Source of the DNA: G963676795 sp963677215 | GTDB taxonomy: Bacteria > Desulfobacterota > Desulfuromonadia > Desulfuromonadales > Geopsychrobacteraceae | Reading direction: 5' to 3' | DNA: 64,000 nucleotides | Assembly (NCBI GenBank): GCA_963677215.1 | Contig: OY781919.1 | Span: forward strand, 496,001-560,000 | Shown: in pieces, positions 62,428 to 64,000 of the stretch | How positions within the stretch are numbered: the stretch's first letter is position 1 | Layout of the letters: each line of letters opens with the position of its first letter | Made by a program: the position numbers and the translations under genes | Notes under the pieces: model-generated | Seen by the model: only the letters and a program-made list of their open reading frames with translations | Databases searched by the model: none | What the model was told of the DNA's origin: nothing

Positions 62428-63504
62428 ATGAAAAGAAAACTTTGCTCAGGTATCGCGCTTTGTCTAGCTCTTGTGGCATCCGTTCTACTCGTTGCCTCAA
62501 CTGCTGCGGCAAAAGAAAAAACCTACAACTTGCGAGTACACTCCTACACTCCACCCCCACCAGCTGCGGCCGGAGTCGGCTTGCAGTGGTTCATGGATGA
62601 GGTCACCAAGCGCACCGACGGGCGGGTCAAATTTACAGCCTTCTGGTCCAGCTCATTGGCGCCACCCAAAGGTCAACTGGAACTGATCCAGAGAGGTGCG
62701 GTCGATATCCAGAAAACCTGCTCCCTCTACTTCCCGGGGAAATTTGTCATCAGCCACTTTGAGTACAGCTTCCCCTTCAACCCGACCGATCCGGTTCTGG
62801 TCACCAAGGCCAAGCGCCAGATCTACGAAGAGTTTCCGGAGAAAAGGGAAGAGTATAAAAAATTCAATACCATCATGCTCGCCAATCAAACGGCACCCTA
62901 CTATCAGCTGTTGGCCAAAAAGCAAATCAATACCATTGAAGATCTCAAGGGGATGAAGATCGGCCTGGTCGGTCGCTGGTTCGGCAAGTGGCTGGAGCCT
63001 GTCGGTGTCGCTCCAGTCGTTATGCCGGCCGGTGAACGTTATGTCGGGTTGCAAAGCGGGACCATTGATGCCGATCTGCTGTGGCTCGATCTGCAAGCCG
63101 CTTTTTCACTCGATGAGCAGGCTGACTACATCGTCCAGATCCCCTTCGGCTCTTTTGTTCCGGATGATGTCATGATGAACCTCGACTCCTTCAACAAGCT
63201 GCCTGAGGATATCCAGCAGATCCTTCTGGAGGTTGGCAAAGAATCTGAGCTCTATGTCGCTGACTACCTGATCAAACGCCACGACGTAGTTATGCAGGAG
63301 ATGCAGGACAAGGGGCTCAAAGCGCTTGAATTACCGAAATCTGAAATCGTCAAATGGATCAAGATGATTCCTGACACTCCAGCAATCTGGGCTCAGGAAG
63401 CTGAAGATGCCGGTCTACCTGGCTATAAAATGGCCCAGAGATGGCAGGAAATTACCGCTGAGATGGGACATGAATGGCCTCGTCAATGGGCTGTTAAACA
63501 ATAA
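62428..63504 (+). CDS. TRAP transporter substrate-binding protein DctP (third operon)
   Basis: 358 residues from the ATG at 62428, preceded by AAGGAGAAG. Signal peptide: MKRKLCSGIALCLALVASVLLVASTAAA. The mature protein begins NLRVHSYTPPPPAAAGVGLQWFMDEVTKRTDGRVKFTAFWSSSLAPPKGQLELIQRGAVDI and continues with INTIEDLKGMKIGLVGRWFGKWLEPVGVAPVVMPAGERYVGLQSGTID. The position where many family members have a carboxylate-binding Arg in a RVQ-type motif reads GLVGRW. It is clearly unlike the two hexuronate-type binding proteins, so another ligand is likely. Confidence 0.9.
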   Translation: MKRKLCSGIALCLALVASVLLVASTAAAKEKTYNLRVHSYTPPPPAAAGVGLQWFMDEVTKRTDGRVKFTAFWSSSLAPPKGQLELIQRGAVDIQKTCSLYFPGKFVISHFEYSFPFNPTDPVLVTKAKRQIYEEFPEKREEYKKFNTIMLANQTAPYYQLLAKKQINTIEDLKGMKIGLVGRWFGKWLEPVGVAPVVMPAGERYVGLQSGTIDADLLWLDLQAAFSLDEQADYIVQIPFGSFVPDDVMMNLDSFNKLPEDIQQILLEVGKESELYVADYLIKRHDVVMQEMQDKGLKALELPKSEIVKWIKMIPDTPAIWAQEAEDAGLPGYKMAQRWQEITAEMGHEWPRQWAVKQ

Positions 63505-63523
63505 CATTTTCTGAAGCAACCCC

Positions 63524-63560
63524 TTGGGGGGGAAGCGCTGCTAAAGCGCGTCCCCCCCAA
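63524..63560 (+). other. G7/C7 stem-loop between dctP and dctQ of the third operon
   Basis: TTGGGGGGG-aa-GCGC and GCGC-gt-CCCCCCCAA pair around a 7-base loop, 20 bases after the dctP stop. No T-run follows, so it is probably a stabilising hairpin rather than a terminator. Confidence 0.7.
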
Positions 63561-63593
63561 ACTCAGAACTTTTAAATATCGACAGGAATAGCT

Positions 63594-64000
63594 ATGGGAA
63601 CATTCTCGAAGAAATTGCAAAAAGTCGATGATATCTTCGCAAAAATCGAAATGTTTTTTGTCATCATCTGTGGAATCGCCACCATCGGTCTGACCGTGCT
63701 GGTGGTGGTTGATGTCGCCATGAGAAATCTCTTCAACTATCCAATTCCTGGCGGGGTTGAAGCGACCGAATTAATTCTGCCTTATATCGTTTTCCTGGCG
63801 ATGGCCTATACGCTGCATACCGGCGGACATGTCCGCGTCAATATTCTCTATGATCGATTTCCCAAACCTTTAAAAAACGGCGCTGAAGGACTTGACTGCC
63901 TTATCGGCTTCGCCTTCTTCGGGCTGCTGACCTGGTTCGGGGCCCTCCATTTCTGGGAATCCTTCAGAATACTGGAATTCATGATGGCTGCGATCAAGTT
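63594..64000 (+). CDS. TRAP transporter small permease DctQ (third operon), 3' end outside window
   Basis: 135 residues are visible from the ATG at 63594 to the window edge. MGTFSKKLQKVDDIFAKIEMFFVIICGIATIGLTVLVVVDVAMRNLFNYPIPGGVEATELILPYIVFLAMAYTLHTGGHVRVNILYDRF shows the DctQ layout, with two membrane helices and the conserved R-N-x-F and G-G-H-V-R regions. ACAGGA precedes the ATG. It completes the M-P-Q set. Confidence 0.9.
   Translation, partial: MGTFSKKLQKVDDIFAKIEMFFVIICGIATIGLTVLVVVDVAMRNLFNYPIPGGVEATELILPYIVFLAMAYTLHTGGHVRVNILYDRFPKPLKNGAEGLDCLIGFAFFGLLTWFGALHFWESFRILEFMMAAIK

Overview
The window is bacterial chromosome from a Gram-negative organism (LptD, RND efflux pump with outer-membrane factor). 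The three-haem c7-type cytochrome, the many TRAP transporters, the trp/accD/folC cluster and the absence of gammaproteobacterial gene order suggest a Desulfuromonas/Geobacter-like member of the Desulfuromonadota. That placement is an inference, not a demonstrated identity.

Layout. (1) 1-5.9 kb is the end of an AT-richer integrated element beside an elongator tRNA-Met: a partial HUH-type replication protein, a RelA/SpoT-domain protein, a serine recombinase and a tyrosine integrase. The integrase is split by a 1193-bp IS3-family insertion flanked by a 4-bp CGGG duplication. (2) 5.9-19.3 kb is core genome read leftwards: tRNA-Met, tRNA-fMet, a SPOR protein, argS, ftsB, lptD, folC, accD, and a trp cluster (trpD, C, F, B, A) with a DEAD-box helicase between trpB and trpA. 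trpE and trpG are not present. (3) 19.4-25.9 kb is a TetR-controlled RND tripartite pump with a clear palindromic operator. (4) 25.9-27.1 kb holds an endonuclease/phosphatase-family protein and an intergenic region with a structured candidate small RNA. (5) 27.1-48 kb is a hexuronate utilisation region. A FadR-type GntR regulator faces operon 1 (TRAP transporter, L-gulonate/L-galactonate-type dehydrogenase, uxaB, uxaA, kdgK, kdgA). A basic amino acid decarboxylase follows. A ROK regulator then faces operon 2 (uxaC, second TRAP transporter, SDR-type uxuB, uxuA) and a second KDPG-aldolase-like gene that has lost its catalytic residues. (6) 48-60.4 kb is mixed: FMN riboswitch and ribB, MATE-like and two EamA transporters, a c7-type cytochrome, EAL-HDOD protein, MsrB, a zinc-ribbon protein, AI-2E-family permease, aldo-keto reductase with ferredoxin tail, isochorismatase-like hydrolase and a beta-CASP nuclease. 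(7) 60.6-64 kb begins a third TRAP operon in the order M-P-Q, cut by the window end.

Together operons 1 and 2 encode the full route from galacturonate and glucuronate to pyruvate and glyceraldehyde-3-phosphate. Galacturonate passes through tagaturonate (UxaC), altronate (UxaB) and KDG (UxaA). Glucuronate passes through fructuronate (UxaC), mannonate (UxuB-type SDR) and KDG (UxuA). KdgK and KdgA then finish the pathway.

The observations I rate highest are: the KDPG-aldolase-like pseudoenzyme, which has its own promoter and keeps an intact frame; three matched operators (motif TTGTCTGACAA and variants) placed exactly on two divergent promoters; a pair of 372-bp intergenic repeats with terminal inverted repeats and strong internal hairpins; a 149-bp near-full-length palindrome beside the riboflavin gene; the in-frame restorable integrase; and the RelA/SpoT-domain protein carried on the mobile element.
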